Assembly: GCF_013314895.1 (NCBI RefSeq)
Contig: NZ_JABTYE010000001.1
Location: 310,001 to 374,000 of the forward strand
Direction: 5' to 3'
Origin: Cupriavidus gilardii
GTDB lineage: Bacteria > Pseudomonadota > Gammaproteobacteria > Burkholderiales > Burkholderiaceae
DNA: 64,000 bases
Shown piece after piece: positions 33,714-43,798 of this stretch. Numbering within the stretch: the first letter of the stretch is position 1; every line of letters starts with the position of its first letter. The notes beneath the pieces were generated by a model. The model saw only the letters and a list, made by a program, of their open reading frames with translations, was not told the origin of the DNA and did no database searches. The translations under genes were made by a program, and so were the position numbers.

Positions 33714-34259
33714 ATGATGACTGCCGAACAGGCCCGCGAACTGTGGGCCAACTCCGAGGAAATCGTCAGCGCGCAGGCCGTGCAGCAATCGCTGGACCGC
33801 ATGGCGCGCGAGATCGCCGACAAGATGGGGGACCGCTTCCCGCTGGTGCTGTCGGTGATGGGCGGCGCCGTGGTGTTCACCGGCATGCTGCTGCCCAAGC
33901 TCGAATTCCCGCTGGAGTTCGACTACATCCACCTGTCCCGCTACAACAACAAGACCGTCGGTGGCGAGATGCAATGGCGCGTGGCGCCGCGCGATTCGGT
34001 CAAGGACCGGACCGTGCTGGTGCTCGACGACATCCTCGACGAGGGCGAGACCATGGCGGCGATCCGCCAGCGCATCATGGACATGGGCGCGCGCGAGTTC
34101 TACGCCGCGGTGCTGTGCGAGAAGACGCTGGCGAAAGCCAAGCCGATGCATCCCGACTTCTGCGGCTTTACGGTGCCGGACCGTTATGTGTTCGGTTGCG
34201 GCATGGACGCCAAGGGCTACTGGCGCAACCTCGGCACCATCCGCGCGCTGAAGGACTGA
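33714..34259 (+). CDS. hpt: hypoxanthine-guanine phosphoribosyltransferase
   Basis: A 181-aa purine-salvage enzyme. The PRPP loop VLVLDDILDEGET (101-113) is the diagnostic type I PRTase motif. SVMGGAVVFTGML (about 48-59) forms the pyrophosphate loop, and RYVFGCGMDAKGYWRNL near the end covers the base and active-site region. It converts hypoxanthine or guanine to IMP/GMP in the cytoplasm. The start codon is ATGATG, so initiation one codon later is equally possible. It shares its direction with ffh after a 140-nt spacer and converges with the LysE-type gene. Confidence 0.94.
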   Translation: MMTAEQARELWANSEEIVSAQAVQQSLDRMAREIADKMGDRFPLVLSVMGGAVVFTGMLLPKLEFPLEFDYIHLSRYNNKTVGGEMQWRVAPRDSVKDRTVLVLDDILDEGETMAAIRQRIMDMGAREFYAAVLCEKTLAKAKPMHPDFCGFTVPDRYVFGCGMDAKGYWRNLGTIRALKD

Positions 34260-34286
34260 GCTGGCGCCGCCGCCGGTGTCGCGCGT

Positions 34287-34312
34287 GGCCGGACGCGCCT
34301 CAGTGTCCGGCC
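34287..34312. terminator. hairpin between hpt and the LysE-type gene
   Basis: Perfect 8-bp stem GGCCGGAC/GTCCGGCC straddling the stop codon of the LysE-type gene. No clear T-tract, so it is only a candidate convergent terminator. Confidence 0.4.
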
Positions 34313-34920
34313 GCCAGGATCGGCCACAGCGAACCGAGCAGCAGCAGGGCCATCGTCACGTTGAACACGCGCAGCACGCGCGGGCGCGCCAGCCAGCGGC
34401 GCAGCGAGGCGCCGAACACCGCCCATACCGCCACGCTGGGCAGATTGATGATCGCCGACAGGCCGGCCAGCAGCAGGACGTTGAGCCAGACATTCGGGTG
34501 CAGCACATAGGCGCTGCACGCGCCCACCGCCATCACCCACGCCTTCGGATTGACCCACTGGAATGCGGCCGCCTGCAGGAATCCCATCGGCCTGCCGACC
34601 TGGCGGTCCTGCACGCCGCCCGCGGTGGCCAGCTTCCAGGCCAGATAGACCAGATAGACGGTGGCCGCCACGCGCAGCACCGGCCAGGTCCATGGCAGGG
34701 CCGTGAACAGCGAACCCAGTCCCAGCCCGATCAGCGCGATCATCAGGGCGAAACCGCTGCTGATGCCCAGCAGATGGGGAATGGTGCGAACAAAACCGAA
34801 ATTGACGCCGGAGGCCAGCACCATCGTGTTGTTCGGTCCGGGCGTGATCGACGATACCAGCACGAAACCGCTGAACGCGGCAAATACGGCAGAGCCTGCC
34901 GCCATTTCCGACAGCGCCAT
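34300..34920 (-). CDS. LysE/RhtB-family amino-acid exporter
   Basis: A 206-aa protein with AGGAGT 5 nt before its ATG (MALSEMAAG). It has six predicted membrane helices and the LysE hallmark SSITPGPNNTMVLASGVNFG (about 20-39). FQWVNPKAWVMAVGA near the middle is also typical. It exports amino acids or related metabolites by proton exchange; the substrate is unknown. The single gene has its own promoter region containing a CTGTAC...GTACAG dyad, of the kind bound by MocR/GntR regulators. Confidence 0.9.
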   Translation of the reverse strand: MALSEMAAGSAVFAAFSGFVLVSSITPGPNNTMVLASGVNFGFVRTIPHLLGISSGFALMIALIGLGLGSLFTALPWTWPVLRVAATVYLVYLAWKLATAGGVQDRQVGRPMGFLQAAAFQWVNPKAWVMAVGACSAYVLHPNVWLNVLLLAGLSAIINLPSVAVWAVFGASLRRWLARPRVLRVFNVTMALLLLGSLWPILAAGH

Positions 34921-34966
34921 GGCAACTCCTGAAGGCAGGGGAAAGCGGCAGTCTAGCGCGGCGACC

Positions 34967-34985
34967 CTGTACAGTACCGGTACAG
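34967..34985. promoter_or_regulatory. candidate MocR/GntR operator upstream of the LysE-type gene
   Basis: CTGTAC-AGTACCG-GTACAG. On the minus strand a -10-like TAGACT lies at 34950-34955, so the dyad would overlap the -35. GTAC-based dyads are known targets of several PLP-binding MocR regulators, which often control LysE/RhtB-type exporters. No such regulator gene is adjacent. Confidence 0.5.
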
Positions 34986-35084
34986 ATTCACCTGAAAAGC
35001 CCGGCACAGTGCTGCTGCCGGTTCGGCACAGATGGGAAGCGGCCGGCGGAAGTCACGCCTGCGAGTTCCACGGCCTGCGTTCCC

Positions 35085-36047
35085 TCAGCCTTCGCCCCGA
35101 TACGGCGCTTCCCGCAGCCACTTGGTGGCGATCCACTTCTCGCCCTGCTCGACCGGCAGCCCGGCGTGCAGCGTGCGCTCGTCCAGCGTCCCGTCCTCGC
35201 CGAGATAGGCGAAGAACACCGCATTGCCCTTGACCGGATTGACGCGCAAACCCAGCTTCGGGAAGGCAGTCGCGCCGCCGGCGGGGACGTCGTTCAGATA
35301 GATCACCAGCGTCGCCATGCGCTGGCCGCCTACTCGCAACTGACGCGCCTCGCCCGGGCGCTGCGGATTGAAGAAGTCGTAGTGCGGCTGGTATTCGGCG
35401 CCGGGCTTGTAGTTCAGGATCTGCAGCCCTTCGCCCTGCTCCACCGGGACGCCGGTCACCGCGGCGATGCGCGCCTCCAGCGTTTCGATCAGCGGATGCT
35501 CGCCGACCTGGAACATCGCGCCCATGCTGGTGCGCGCATCGATCAGGTTTTCGTCGCCGGTATCGGGATTGACCACCGGCGAGCGCGCCAGCCGGCCGCG
35601 CGATAGCGCGATCAGCGCATCGCATTCGTCCGGCATCAGCAGCCGCTGGAACAGCGCGATGCGCGGCGATTCCAGCGCAAACAGTACCGGCACGTCACGG
35701 CCGTCGCCGGCGGGCAGGGCGTTGGGAGAACGGATGGGGCAGCCCGCTGCGTCGGCGCGCTGCGCGCTACCTGCGGTGACTTCGGCAGCGGTCTCGGCCT
35801 TCGACGTCCGGGACGGCGACGGACCCGACCGCGGGCCGGCTGCACCGGGTCGGGCAGAGACGCCGGCAAACGCGGCCTGCACCGTGGCCCGCGCAAAGGC
35901 GGCATCGTAGCCGGACTGGCACATGGAACGCACCAGCGCATCGGCGCCGAAGCCTTGCGCGATATGCCGGGCCAGCCAGCGTTCCAGTTCGGGCGACGAA
36001 GTGGCGTAGCCGGTCTTGCCGGCCGCCGGATGCGAGCGGGAAGTCAT
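35085..36047 (-). CDS. 2-oxoglutarate/Fe(II)-dependent prolyl 4-hydroxylase-like oxygenase
   Basis: A 320-aa protein; ATG at 36045-36047 overlaps the transglycosylase stop by 4 nt, which decides the start. An unusual N-terminal half (1-115) has a helical segment (ELERWLARHIAQGFGADALVRSMCQSGY) and a disordered Ala/Ser/Pro linker. The C-terminal P4H domain has the iron ligands His222, Asp224 (HYDFFNP) and His294 (TLHAG) and the 2-oxoglutarate Lys304 (GEKWIATKW). It should hydroxylate a protein or small molecule in the cytoplasm; bacterial targets are mostly unknown, although elongation factor Tu has been reported in one species. It is the last gene of a proS-transglycosylase-hydroxylase run. 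Confidence 0.88.
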   Translation of the reverse strand: MTSRSHPAAGKTGYATSSPELERWLARHIAQGFGADALVRSMCQSGYDAAFARATVQAAFAGVSARPGAAGPRSGPSPSRTSKAETAAEVTAGSAQRADAAGCPIRSPNALPAGDGRDVPVLFALESPRIALFQRLLMPDECDALIALSRGRLARSPVVNPDTGDENLIDARTSMGAMFQVGEHPLIETLEARIAAVTGVPVEQGEGLQILNYKPGAEYQPHYDFFNPQRPGEARQLRVGGQRMATLVIYLNDVPAGGATAFPKLGLRVNPVKGNAVFFAYLGEDGTLDERTLHAGLPVEQGEKWIATKWLREAPYRGEG

Positions 36048-36868
36048 GACGGATCGGACAGGCGGGTGGGCGGGAACGCAGCGGGGCTGCCGAGGGATCG
36101 GGGCGGCAGCAGGCGCGCGGCGGTAACGCTCGCACGGCCGGGGTCGGTTGCGGCAGCCGCCAACGCGCCGTTGGGCTCGGTAGCGCTCGCCACGGTGGCT
36201 GCGGCTTCGGCCTCTTGCCAGCGCTTCCACGCGGCCAGCACCGCGTTCGGATAGTCCGCGCGGCCGCGGCTGCCGTTGTAGCGGCCCAGCGCCAGAAACA
36301 GATCGCCGGACTCGCGGTCCAGGTAGTGGCGCAGGATGGTACAGCCGTAGCGCAGATTGCTCTGCAGATGGAACAGCTTGCGGGCGTCGCCATCGCCGAT
36401 GGTGCGCACCCAGAACGGCATCACCTGCATCAGCCCGCGCGCGCCGGCCGTGCTGATCGCGTACTTGCGGAAGTTGCTCTCGACCTGGATCAGGCCGAGC
36501 ACCAGCGCGGGCTCGAGCCCGGCTCGCCGGGCCTCGTAGTAGACCGTCTCGACGAGCTCGGTGCGGATCGGCGCCTCGGGAATGCGCCGCTCGAGGCGGC
36601 GCGACATTTCGGCGACCCAGCGCAGATAGGCCTGCCGCTCGCCGGCGGAGGCGAATACCGGCCGGGCGGGCCGCGCATCGGCGATCGCCGCGGCCAGCGC
36701 GCCGCGCACCGCGTCGGCCAGCTGCTCTTCACGCTGGGCGCCGGCGTGCACGGCTGGCGCGGTCAGCAGCAACGCCAGCGCGGACAACAGTACCGAGGCC
36801 AGCATCGCCCGCCCCGGCCACCGGCGCGGGCACGGCGCCGCGATGGCGGCGCATCGCGGCGGCTGCAT
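36044..36868 (-). CDS. lytic transglycosylase (SLT family)
   Basis: A 274-aa protein from the ATG at 36866-36868, 4 nt beyond the proS stop; an alternative start at 36803-36805 would give a cleaner signal peptide (MLASVLLSALALLL). The signal peptide ends at AVHA. The SLT domain contains catalytic Glu130 in IQVESNFRKYAIS, then AGARGLMQVMP and GRYNGSRG. It cleaves peptidoglycan to 1,6-anhydro-muropeptides in the periplasm, the substrate route for AmpD and Mpl. Overlaps the downstream hydroxylase by 4 nt. Confidence 0.9.
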   Translation of the reverse strand: MQPPRCAAIAAPCPRRWPGRAMLASVLLSALALLLTAPAVHAGAQREEQLADAVRGALAAAIADARPARPVFASAGERQAYLRWVAEMSRRLERRIPEAPIRTELVETVYYEARRAGLEPALVLGLIQVESNFRKYAISTAGARGLMQVMPFWVRTIGDGDARKLFHLQSNLRYGCTILRHYLDRESGDLFLALGRYNGSRGRADYPNAVLAAWKRWQEAEAAATVASATEPNGALAAAATDPGRASVTAARLLPPRSLGSPAAFPPTRLSDPS

Positions 36869-36872
36869 TGCC

Positions 36873-38600
36873 TCAGTCGGCCAGAAGCTTGCGGACATGC
36901 CCGACGATGTCGGCCACTGCCACGCGGCTTGCCTCGGCATCGCGCCGGCCCTGGTACTCGACCTGGCCTTCCTTCAGGCCGCGGTCGCCGACCACCACGC
37001 GGTGCGGCACGCCGATCAGCTCCCAGTCGGCGAACATCACGCCCGGGCGCTCGCCGCGGTCGTCCAGGATCGCGTCGACGCCCGCAGCCAGCAGCTCGGC
37101 ATGGATGCGGTCGGCCTCGGCCTTGACCGCTTCCGAACGGTCGTAGCCGACCGGGCACACCACCACCTGGAACGGCGCGATCGCGTCCGGCCAGATGATG
37201 CCGCGCTCGTCGTAGTTCTGTTCGATCGCCGCGCCGACGATACGGGTCACGCCGATGCCGTAGCAGCCCATCTGCATCGGCTGGGTCTTGCCGTTCTCGT
37301 CGAGAAAGGTCGCGTTCATCGCCGCCGAATAGCGCGTGCCCAGCATGAACACGTGGCCGACCTCGATGCCGCGGCAGATCGCCAGCCGGCCCTTGCCGTC
37401 GGGCGAGGCGTCGCCCGCCACCACGTTGCGCAGGTCCGCCACGAGGGGCTCGGGCAGGTCGCGGCCCCAGTTGACGCCGGTCAGGTGATAGTCGCGCTCG
37501 TTGGCGCCGCAGACGAAGTCGCTCATGTTGGCGACGGTGCGGTCGGCCACCACCTTGATCGGCGCCTTCGCACCGATCGGGCCCAGGTAGCCCGGCGGCG
37601 TGCCGAAGGTCGCAACGATCTCTGCCTCGGTGGCAAAGCGGAACTCGGCCAGGCCAGGCACCTTGGACGCCTTGATCTCGTTCAGGTCGTGATCGCCGCG
37701 CAGCAGCAGCAGCCAGATCTGCGCGGGCTGCCCTTCGGCGCCGTCGGTCGCCAGCACGATCGACTTGACGGTGCGCTCCAGCGGGATGCCAAGCAGCTCG
37801 GCGACGTCCTCGCACTTGGCCTTGCCCGGCGTGGGCGTGCGCGTCAGCGCCTCGCGCGCCGGCGCACGCTCGGCCACCAGCGGCAGGGCCTCGGCGGCCT
37901 CCATATTGGCCGCGTAGTCCGACTCGGGGCAATAGACGATCGCGTCCTCGCCGGTGTCGGCGATCACGTGGAACTCGTGCGATCCGGAGCCGCCGATCGC
38001 GCCGTTGTCGGCCGCCACCGCGCGGAATTCCAGGCCGAAGCGCTGGAAGATGCGGATATAGGCGTCGTACATCTTGCGGTACGAGACCTTCATCGCTTCC
38101 TCGTCCCGATCGAAGGAATAAGCGTCCTTCATCGTGAACTCGCGCCCGCGCATGATGCCGAAGCGCGGCCGGCGCTCGTCGCGGAACTTGGTCTGGATCT
38201 GGTACAGGTTCAGCGGCAGCTGCTTGTAGCTGCGGATCTCGGTGCGGACGATGTCGGTGACCACCTCTTCCGAGGTCGGCTGCAGCACGAAGTCGCGCTC
38301 ATGGCGGTCCTTCAGGCGCAGCAGCTCGGCGCCCATCTTGTCCCAGCGGCCGGTCTCCTGCCACAGCTCGGCCGGCTGCACGAACGGCATCAGCAGTTCG
38401 ACGGCGCCGGCGCGGTTCATCTCCTCGCGGACGATCTGCTCGATCTTGCGGATCACGCGCATGCCGACTGGCATATAGCTATAGATGCCGGCACCCAGCT
38501 TCTTGATCATGCCGGCGCGCATCATTAGCTTGTGCGAGACGATCTCGGCGTCGGCGGGGGCTTCCTTGAGAGTGGAAATGAAGAATTGCGAAGCTTTCAT
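36873..38600 (-). CDS. proS: prolyl-tRNA synthetase
   Basis: A 575-aa enzyme; the ATG at 38598-38600 gives the standard start [15 protein letters not shown], whereas the longer frame is spurious. Class II motifs are visible: motif 2 [23 protein letters not shown] (about 140-162) and motif 3 [13 protein letters not shown] (about 440-453). The large insertion between them (about 220-400; editing domain, [11 protein letters not shown] to VWGRDLPEP region) is the INS domain that hydrolyses Ala-tRNA-Pro. The C-terminal anticodon domain follows. It charges tRNA-Pro, one of which, with anticodon CGG, is at 44.8 kb. First gene of a three-gene leftward run. Confidence 0.97.
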   Translation of the reverse strand: MKASQFFISTLKEAPADAEIVSHKLMMRAGMIKKLGAGIYSYMPVGMRVIRKIEQIVREEMNRAGAVELLMPFVQPAELWQETGRWDKMGAELLRLKDRHERDFVLQPTSEEVVTDIVRTEIRSYKQLPLNLYQIQTKFRDERRPRFGIMRGREFTMKDAYSFDRDEEAMKVSYRKMYDAYIRIFQRFGLEFRAVAADNGAIGGSGSHEFHVIADTGEDAIVYCPESDYAANMEAAEALPLVAERAPAREALTRTPTPGKAKCEDVAELLGIPLERTVKSIVLATDGAEGQPAQIWLLLLRGDHDLNEIKASKVPGLAEFRFATEAEIVATFGTPPGYLGPIGAKAPIKVVADRTVANMSDFVCGANERDYHLTGVNWGRDLPEPLVADLRNVVAGDASPDGKGRLAICRGIEVGHVFMLGTRYSAAMNATFLDENGKTQPMQMGCYGIGVTRIVGAAIEQNYDERGIIWPDAIAPFQVVVCPVGYDRSEAVKAEADRIHAELLAAGVDAILDDRGERPGVMFADWELIGVPHRVVVGDRGLKEGQVEYQGRRDAEASRVAVADIVGHVRKLLAD

Positions 38601-38786
38601 CCGTGGCTTTCGGTTGGGACAGCGCGCGCGGCGCGGATCGATGGGAAAAGGCGTAAGGGGGAAACGGGGCCCAAAAAAAGCAGGCGGGGACACGGTGCGT
38701 GGACCGGCGAAAGGCGCCTGAAACGACGCATTTCGTCGGGGAAAACCAGCACCTCGGGCCGCCCCGGACGGACCCTGCGCTTCCTT

Positions 38787-38792
38787 TATAAT
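38787..38792 (+). promoter_or_regulatory. consensus -10 box of rppH
   Basis: TATAAT, 32 nt before the rppH start. No convincing -35 is seen at 16-18 nt spacing. The spacer to divergent proS is 224 nt. Confidence 0.5.
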
Positions 38793-38824
38793 CGACGTAA
38801 TTCTAAAGGATTCGAGGTGCAGTC

Positions 38825-39484
38825 ATGCTCGATCGTGAAGGCTTTCGCCCGAACGTCGGCATCATCCTCATCAACGCACGGAACGAGGTGTTCTGGGGCA
38901 AGCGAATCGGCGAACATTCTTGGCAGTTTCCGCAAGGCGGCATCAAATACGGCGAGACGCCGGAACAGGCGATGTACCGCGAACTGCATGAAGAGGTCGG
39001 ACTGCTGCCCGAGCACGTCAGGATCGTCGGTCGCACGCGCGACTGGCTGCGTTACGAGGTGCCGGACAAGTTCATACGCCGCGAAATTCGCGGGCATTAC
39101 AAGGGGCAGAAACAGATCTGGTTCCTGCTGCGCATGGCGGCGCGCGATTGCGATATCTGCCTGCGTGCCACCGACCACCCGGAATTCGACGCCTGGCGCT
39201 GGAGCCAGTACTGGGTGCCGCTCGACGCGGTGATCGAATTCAAGCGCGAGGTCTACCAGATGGCGCTGACGGAACTGTCGCGCTTTCTGCATCGCGGCCA
39301 GCGGGCGCCGCTGAGTCCCTATGGCAACCACCATGCCGGGACCCATGGCAACCCCGGCCGCGCCGGCGGCCAACGCGCGGGCCGGCAAGGCCCGGGCAAT
39401 GCGCCGGCCGCCAGCCAGCCGTCCCCTACCCTGACGCAGCCGGAATCGCCGGTCTGCGTCCAAACGCGGAGCACTGATGACTAA
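38825..39484 (+). CDS. rppH: RNA pyrophosphohydrolase (Nudix)
   Basis: A 219-aa protein. The N-terminus [17 protein letters not shown] and [17 protein letters not shown] are RppH signatures; the Nudix box runs from Gly38 to Leu60 with REL-HEE-VGL. It removes pyrophosphate from the 5' triphosphate of mRNAs and so starts their decay. Residues from about 158 on form a long Gly/Ala/Pro/His-rich disordered tail absent from E. coli RppH (176 aa). The 3' end overlaps the next gene by 8 nt. Confidence 0.95.
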   Translation: MLDREGFRPNVGIILINARNEVFWGKRIGEHSWQFPQGGIKYGETPEQAMYRELHEEVGLLPEHVRIVGRTRDWLRYEVPDKFIRREIRGHYKGQKQIWFLLRMAARDCDICLRATDHPEFDAWRWSQYWVPLDAVIEFKREVYQMALTELSRFLHRGQRAPLSPYGNHHAGTHGNPGRAGGQRAGRQGPGNAPAASQPSPTLTQPESPVCVQTRSTDD

Positions 39485-40115
39485 ACCCGCCGGCTTCGGC
39501 CGACGCCACGCCGGCAGCGCGATCCCCCGGGGTCTGGCTGCCGGGCTTGCCACGCTGTTCGCGCTCGCCCTGGTGAGCGCGTGTTCGACGAGCACCGAGA
39601 CGCCCAAGCGCGCCGCCCAGCTGGAAGCAGAGGACGAAGAAGAACCCGTCTTTCTGCTCGACCGGCTCGCTTCCAAGGGCTTTCAGGAGGCCGCGACCAA
39701 GCTGCCGCCGCCTCCAGCCGATGCCGATCTGCTGCCGTTCGACGTCAGCACCACCGGGCGCCTGTCGTTCGCGGTGGACGCCAGGTCGGTCACGGTCGGC
39801 GAAGACGGCGCGGTGCGCTACACCGCGGTGGTCACCAGCCCGACCGGCGTACGCAACATCAGCTACGAAGGGGTGCGCTGCGACGTGTTCCAGCGCAAGC
39901 TGTTCGCCACCATGCCGCCCGGCAGCAAGACGTGGGTGCCGAACCAGAGCGCGGGCGCCGAGCAATGGCGGCCGATGAGCACCAGCGTGCGGAACAGCTA
40001 TGCGGCCACGCTGGCGGCCGAGTATCTGTGCGACGGACGCGCAGTGGCGGGCAAGAGCGAAGATATCGTCCGCGCGATCCGCGACGGCGTTGCGCGCCAG
40101 GGCGCGTACAGGTAA
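39477..40115 (+). CDS. CNP1-like lipoprotein
   Basis: A 212-aa protein. The N-terminal signal contains Arg residues and a hydrophobic core, ending in a lipobox LVSAC (Cys36). The mature part (50-205) contains [24 protein letters not shown] and [22 protein letters not shown], characteristic of the CNP1-like family found in betaproteobacteria, which has no known function. It should sit in the periplasm or outer membrane. The 8-nt overlap with rppH implies co-translation, although their roles look unrelated. Confidence 0.85.
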   Translation: MTKPAGFGRRHAGSAIPRGLAAGLATLFALALVSACSTSTETPKRAAQLEAEDEEEPVFLLDRLASKGFQEAATKLPPPPADADLLPFDVSTTGRLSFAVDARSVTVGEDGAVRYTAVVTSPTGVRNISYEGVRCDVFQRKLFATMPPGSKTWVPNQSAGAEQWRPMSTSVRNSYAATLAAEYLCDGRAVAGKSEDIVRAIRDGVARQGAYR

Positions 40116-40209
40116 GGCGCATTTCCGGGACGTAACGGTCAGGGTCGAAGCCGAGAGGGCGGCGAGTTGCCATCCTTGCCGGCCTTGCCCTGCCGATCCG
40201 CCCCGCCGC

Positions 40210-41334
40210 TCAGACCAGCACCAGGTTGTCCCGGTGAATCAGCTCGGGCTCGTTCAGATGGCCGAGCACCGATTCGATCTCCGATGACGGCTTGCGGGCG
40301 ATCAGCCGCGCCTCGGCGCTCGAATAGTTGGTCAGGCCGCGCGCGACCTCGCGCCCCTGGGCGTCGACGCAGGCGATGACCTCGCCGCGCGCGAACTCAC
40401 CCTGCACCTCCACCACGCCGATCGGCAGCAGCGACTTGCCGCCCGCGGTCAGCTTGTCGACTGCGCCGGCATCGATGACGACGCGGCCGCGCAACTGCAG
40501 ATGGTCGGCCATCCATTGCTTGCGCGCAGTCAGTCGCCCGGTCGGCGCCAGCAGTTGCGTGCCAATCGCCTCGCCGCCGGCCAGCCGCGCCAGCACGTCG
40601 GCCTCGCGTCCCGACGCGATCACGGTATGCGCGCCGGACTTGGCGGCGCGCTTGGCCGCCAGGATCTTGGTCAGCATGCCGCCGCGGCCGATCGCGGTAC
40701 CGGCACCGCCGGCCATTGCCTCGAGTTCGAGCGTGCCGGCCAGCGCCTCGTGGACGAACTCGGCGGCCGGGTCCTTGCGCGGATCGGCGGTGTAGAGCCC
40801 CCGCTGGTCGGTCAGGATCACCAGTGCATCGCCCTCGATCAGGTTGGTCACCAGCGCGCCCAGCGTATCGTTGTCGCCGAACTTGATTTCATCGGTGACG
40901 ACCGTGTCGTTCTCGTTGATGATCGGCACTACGCCAAGCCCGAGCAGCGTCAGCAGCGTCGAGCGGGCATTCAGATAGCGCTCGCGGTCGGCCAGGTCGG
41001 CATGGGTCAGCAACACCTGCGCGGTGCGGATGCCATAGCGGCCGAACTGGCTTTCGTAGACCTGCGCCAAACCCATCTGCCCGACTGCGGCGGCCGCCTG
41101 CAGCTCGTGGATCTCGCGCGGACGGCGTACCCACCCCAGCCGCTGCATGCCTTCGGCGATCGCCCCCGAACTGACCAGCACGACTTCCTTGCCGGCGGTG
41201 CGCAGCTTGGCGATCTGCGCCGCCCAGCGGGCGATGGCGTCGTGGTCCAGCCCCTTGCCGTCATTGGTGACGAGGCTCGATCCGACCTTGACGACGATGC
41301 GCCTGGCCTGCGCGATGACCGATTGGGTGGGCAA
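40210..41334 (-). CDS. proB: glutamate 5-kinase
   Basis: A 374-aa enzyme. The start is a TTG at 41332-41334 ([20 protein letters not shown]), chosen because AGGAG lies 7-8 nt upstream and no ATG or GTG gives the family N-terminus. The amino-acid kinase domain (1-260) shows [28 protein letters not shown] and FGDNDTLGA. The C-terminal PUA domain (about 280-370) contains [13 protein letters not shown]. It phosphorylates glutamate in the first step of proline synthesis and is normally feedback-inhibited by proline. It is the last gene of the rplU-rpmA-obgE-proB run. Confidence 0.96.
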   Translation of the reverse strand: MPTQSVIAQARRIVVKVGSSLVTNDGKGLDHDAIARWAAQIAKLRTAGKEVVLVSSGAIAEGMQRLGWVRRPREIHELQAAAAVGQMGLAQVYESQFGRYGIRTAQVLLTHADLADRERYLNARSTLLTLLGLGVVPIINENDTVVTDEIKFGDNDTLGALVTNLIEGDALVILTDQRGLYTADPRKDPAAEFVHEALAGTLELEAMAGGAGTAIGRGGMLTKILAAKRAAKSGAHTVIASGREADVLARLAGGEAIGTQLLAPTGRLTARKQWMADHLQLRGRVVIDAGAVDKLTAGGKSLLPIGVVEVQGEFARGEVIACVDAQGREVARGLTNYSSAEARLIARKPSSEIESVLGHLNEPELIHRDNLVLV

Positions 41335-41420
41335 CTCTGTCTCCTGAAATGGGGTCGTGCCGGGCAAGGATCCGGCGCGGAAGTTCGGCGCGAGGATGCA
41401 GGGAGATATTCGGCGCGAGA

Positions 41421-42560
<1,140 letters not shown>

Positions 42561-42605
42561 TCAGGCGCTGCCGGCGGCGGGCGACGTTCGACATTGTCGC
42601 CAGAA

Positions 42606-42634
42606 AAGAAAAAGCCCCGCAAGGGTTGCGGGGC
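42606..42634 (-). terminator. intrinsic terminator after rpmA
   Basis: On the minus strand the 9-bp stem GCCCCGCAA/TTGCGGGGC with a CCC loop is followed by TTTTTCTTTTC. It starts about 20 nt after the rpmA stop. Confidence 0.92.
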
Positions 42635-42655
42635 CTTCGTGCTGCAAGGCAGTGG

Positions 42656-42916
42656 TCAGGCTGCCGGAACGACGCTGACCTGCTGCTTCTTGGCAGCGCC
42701 CTTGACGGCGAACTTCACGTGGCCGTCAACCAGGGCGAAGAGGGTGTGGTCCTTGCCCACGCCGACGTTCTCGCCGGCATGCACGCGGGTACCGCGCTGG
42801 CGGATGATGATGCCGCCGGCGTTGATGGCCTGGCCACCAAACACCTTCACGCCCAGACGCTTCGATTCGGAATCGCGGCCGTTCCGTGTGGAACCGCCGC
42901 CTTTTTTCTGTGCCAT
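42656..42916 (-). CDS. rpmA: 50S ribosomal protein L27
   Basis: An 86-aa protein: [20 protein letters not shown], then [24 protein letters not shown], the complete L27 sequence. Its N-terminal tail reaches the peptidyl-transferase centre. There is no cleavable N-terminal extension of the kind seen in Firmicutes. It lies 66 nt downstream of rplU. Confidence 0.98.
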   Translation of the reverse strand: MAQKKGGGSTRNGRDSESKRLGVKVFGGQAINAGGIIIRQRGTRVHAGENVGVGKDHTLFALVDGHVKFAVKGAAKKQQVSVVPAA

Positions 42917-42982
42917 GACTTAACTCCTGTCGCTATACCTGAATGTCGCTCGATTTGCTGTCTCGTTGCCGTCCGCGTGGAC

Positions 42983-43294
42983 TCAGGCAACGATCGCTTC
43001 GATGCGCAGTTCGGTGTAATTCTGGCGATGGCCTTGACGCTTCTGGTAATGCTTGCGACGGCGCATCTTGAAGATCTTCACCTTGTCGTGACGACCTTGG
43101 GAGATAACGGTAGCTTTGACGGAAGCCCCGCTGACCAGCGGCGTACCAAACTTGATCTGGTCGCCAGCGCCCACTGCGAGCACTTGGTCGAGCGTGATTT
43201 CTGCGCCAATGTCTGCCGGTATCTGTTCTACTTTCAGTTTTTCGCCAGCAGCAACCTTGTATTGCTTGCCGCCGGTTTTTACGACCGCGTACAT
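42983..43294 (-). CDS. rplU: 50S ribosomal protein L21
   Basis: A 103-aa protein starting [14 protein letters not shown] at 43292-43294 with GAGAGG upstream; the longer frame is not conserved. [17 protein letters not shown] near residues 75-91 is the rRNA-binding loop of L21. It is followed by rpmA. A strong promoter lies about 150 nt upstream, leaving a leader that may carry control elements. Confidence 0.98.
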   Translation of the reverse strand: MYAVVKTGGKQYKVAAGEKLKVEQIPADIGAEITLDQVLAVGAGDQIKFGTPLVSGASVKATVISQGRHDKVKIFKMRRRKHYQKRQGHRQNYTELRIEAIVA

Positions 43295-43444
43295 TGTCGA
43301 ACCTCTCGATGTGAATAAACGCCCAAAAGCCAGCACTGGCGCGGCTTCGCGGCTAGGCGAAGCGGCCATGCAACGCGCTTTCGGCCCGGTTATCTCCCGC
43401 CGGCACGGACGCAACAACAGCAGTTCAGCCGGAGGAAACTCGGC

Positions 43445-43473
43445 ATTCTATACGAGCAGCGGGAAAAGTGCAA
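43445..43473 (-). promoter_or_regulatory. sigma70 promoter of rplU-rpmA
   Basis: On the minus strand TTGCAC (43468-43473) and TAGAAT (43445-43450) are separated by exactly 17 nt. Both hexamers are close to consensus. The transcript would have a leader of about 145 nt. Confidence 0.85.
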
Positions 43474-43529
43474 AGAAAACAAACACATAGCCCCGCAGGG
43501 GCGGGCAATGCACTTGCCGGAGCCGGTGG

Positions 43530-43640
43530 TCAGGTGGCCTCAGCCAGCAGGAATCCCGCCAGAGCGGCGAAGGCGACCCACCACGCGAGGCGGCGGGACG
43601 GACGGCGGCCATGGCCATCGGGAGCGGCGGGCTTCTTCAT
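43530..43640 (-). CDS. possible 36-aa single-pass membrane peptide
   Basis: MKKPAAPDGHGRRPSRRL is followed by a hydrophobic helix WWVAFAALAGFLLA and then EAT. The basic N-terminus and single helix look like a small inner-membrane protein. The start site is weak, and I know no homologue. It lies in the 504-nt space between rplU and ispB (43295-43798), which otherwise holds only promoters. Confidence 0.3.
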   Translation of the reverse strand: MKKPAAPDGHGRRPSRRLAWWVAFAALAGFLLAEAT

Positions 43641-43765
43641 GCGCGCATTATAGGCGTCAGGCCGCGGCCGCCCCGACTTCGCCAGGTGGCCACCGAACGC
43701 GGCGGGCAGGCCCGAACCGCGCCGCAATCGCGCGCACGGCAAGCCATCTGGACACGGCCATCGCA

Positions 43766-43771
43766 TATAAT
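43766..43771 (+). promoter_or_regulatory. consensus -10 box of ispB
   Basis: TATAAT, 28 nt before the proposed TTG start of ispB. No good -35 hexamer is seen at normal spacing. Confidence 0.5.
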
Positions 43772-43798
43772 CGCTCGTTCTGCGTAACGGTGATCATC

